Translations under genes and position numbers: made by a program | NCBI GenBank assembly: GCA_001430745.1 | Contig: KQ482003.1 | Span: 732,735 to 796,734 of the forward strand | Length of the DNA stretch: 64,000 nt | From: Auxenochlorella pyrenoidosa | Taxonomy: Eukaryota; Chlorophyta; Trebouxiophyceae; Chlorellales; Chlorellaceae | Reading direction: 5' to 3' | Part shown: one piece after another, positions 63,022 to 64,000 of the stretch | Layout: every line of letters begins with the position of its first letter | Numbering within the stretch: position 1 is the stretch's first letter | Notes under the pieces: generated by a model | The model's input: the letters and a program-made list of their open reading frames with translations, nothing else | What the model was told of the DNA's origin: nothing | Database searches by the model: none

Positions 63022-64000
63022 TCAGGCGGCACGCTGCGACACACGGGCAGATGTGCGCAGGCCGCGCCGCACCGGTGGCTCTGCCGCGCCCTTGCCAGCA
63101 GCGGCACCGCCCTTGACCGGCCCTCCGCTCTTCTGCTTCTTGCTGGCCAGCACGGCCTGGATTGTGCCTTGCTTGCGCTTGCGGGGCACCGCTGCAGGCG
63201 CAGGGGCAGCCGCCTGCTCGGTCGCCTGCTGCTGCTGCTGGCTGTCGGCGCTGCCGCCGCGGCCGCGACGTGCAGAGCGCCGAGCAGGCTCTGCCTCTGC
63301 CTCTGCCTGCAGCAGCTGCTCCTCCACAGCGGCAGGCGGCTGCTCTGCCACAGGCGCCCCCTTCTGCGCCTCTGCTGCCAGGTCTGCCGGCGCGGCATCC
63401 TGCTCCTCGGCAGGTGCCTCCTTCTTGCTGGCTGGGGCCGCAATCTCCTTTTTGAGGTCGGCTGCAAGGCAGGAGCGACGAGGTATGAGGGTCGGGTCTA
63501 AGGCGCTCTGTGGCCTTCGTTCCTCTTCACCCTGTGGGTGTCCCTCAGCGTTGCACACATTGCCAGCACAAGTTGGCTTGCTGCTGCTTGCACACCACTT
63601 CAGCAGGAATGACCACCAAGTCCCCAGACATGATTGACAACAAGGCCTCACCTGCCAGCTCGGGCGGGCACAGGCCGCGCTCCAGGGCCACAGGCTTGGC
63701 CTCGTCAGACAGGTTGTTCAGCACCAGGTAGTGGGCCACCGACTTGTAGCCTGCAGATGGGGGGGGGGGGGGGCAGCTCCGCACTTGGACACCCGAGAAA
63801 GCATGGCTGCTTTGGGGATCACAGCCTCCATGCCATGCATCGAAGCAACAGTGCATACCACATGTTGCTGCATGGCAGATGCCCCCGCTGCTTTGAGCGG
63901 AGCTCCAGGCAGGGACTGCAGCGGCTCGAGGCGCCCTGCCACGCTTGCGGCTCACCCTCGGCGATGGCGTGGCGGTAGAGCGTGCCCGTGGGCGCCCAGC
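63022..64000 (-). CDS. Unrecognised Ala/Glu/Lys/Arg-rich protein, C-terminal part
   Basis: Three minus-strand exons are visible: 63956-64000 (continuing beyond the window), 63652-63750 and 63022-63461, in consistent phase. The upstream part reads WAPTGTLYRHAIAEGYKSVA then HYLVLNNLSDEAKPVALERG, a compact folded-looking stretch I cannot place in a family. The rest is low complexity: an acidic/Ala-rich segment with KEAPAEEQDAAP repeats, then basic clusters RRSARRGRGG, RKRKQGTIQAVLASKKQK and RRGLRTSARVSQRAA that look like nuclear or nucleic-acid-binding sequences. The gene is 5' truncated by the window edge. No TGTAA was found on the minus strand before SF3A2's 3' end. A chromatin or nucleolar role is only a guess from composition. 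Confidence 0.62.

Overview
The window reads as nuclear DNA of a GC-rich, intron-dense unicellular green alga, most likely a Chlorella-like trebouxiophyte. The evidence is many short GT-AG (and unusually many GC-AG) introns, a plant-type SBP-box transcription factor, plant-type splicing and ubiquitin-ligase genes, and the chlorophyte poly(A) element TGTAA after ten of the fifteen genes. Two assembly gaps (43003-43669 and 57409-58216) are present. No prokaryotic, viral or transposon gene was recognised.

Layout: a compound CGTG/CTTG microsatellite (1-205); a DXD sugar transferase whose 5' end is unresolved (+); SF3A3 (+, 2812-6594); RNA polymerase III subunit RPC3/POLR3C (+, 7330-11072); a pinin-like splicing protein (-, 11417-13055); an SBP-domain transcription factor (+, 14214-17042); RBX1 (-, 18239-19313); threonyl-tRNA synthetase (-, 19626-24980); a small probably plastid-targeted unknown protein (+, 25153-26610); a secreted GH3 beta-xylosidase (+, 27444-32102); PRP8 (+, 57 exons, 33035-50882); a mitochondrial-type DnaJ (+, 51671-54487); SDH3 (+, 54753-56498); a membrane-anchored SAM methyltransferase cut by the second gap (-, 57097-60063); SF3A2 (+, 60722-62736); and a lysine/arginine-rich unknown protein running off the end (-, 63022-64000).

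Exon models were built by hand from homology to known families plus splice-site phase. For SF3A3, POLR3C, RBX1, ThrRS, GH3, PRP8, DnaJ, SDH3, SF3A2 and the small unknown gene the exon lengths sum to an exact multiple of three and give family-typical protein lengths, so these models are internally consistent.

Biologically these are mostly housekeeping genes: pre-mRNA splicing (SF3A3 and SF3A2 are partners in the U2 snRNP SF3a trimer, PRP8 is the core of U5, pinin is a splicing/EJC cofactor), Pol III transcription, translation, cullin-ligase ubiquitination, mitochondrial respiration and protein folding. I found no new defence, mobile or biosynthetic system. The most notable signals are a high frequency of GC-AG introns (12 of about 152, five in one gene), an RBX1 that has lost the ligands of its third zinc site, and an SBP zinc finger with a His-to-Glu ligand change followed by a 13-residue tandem repeat.
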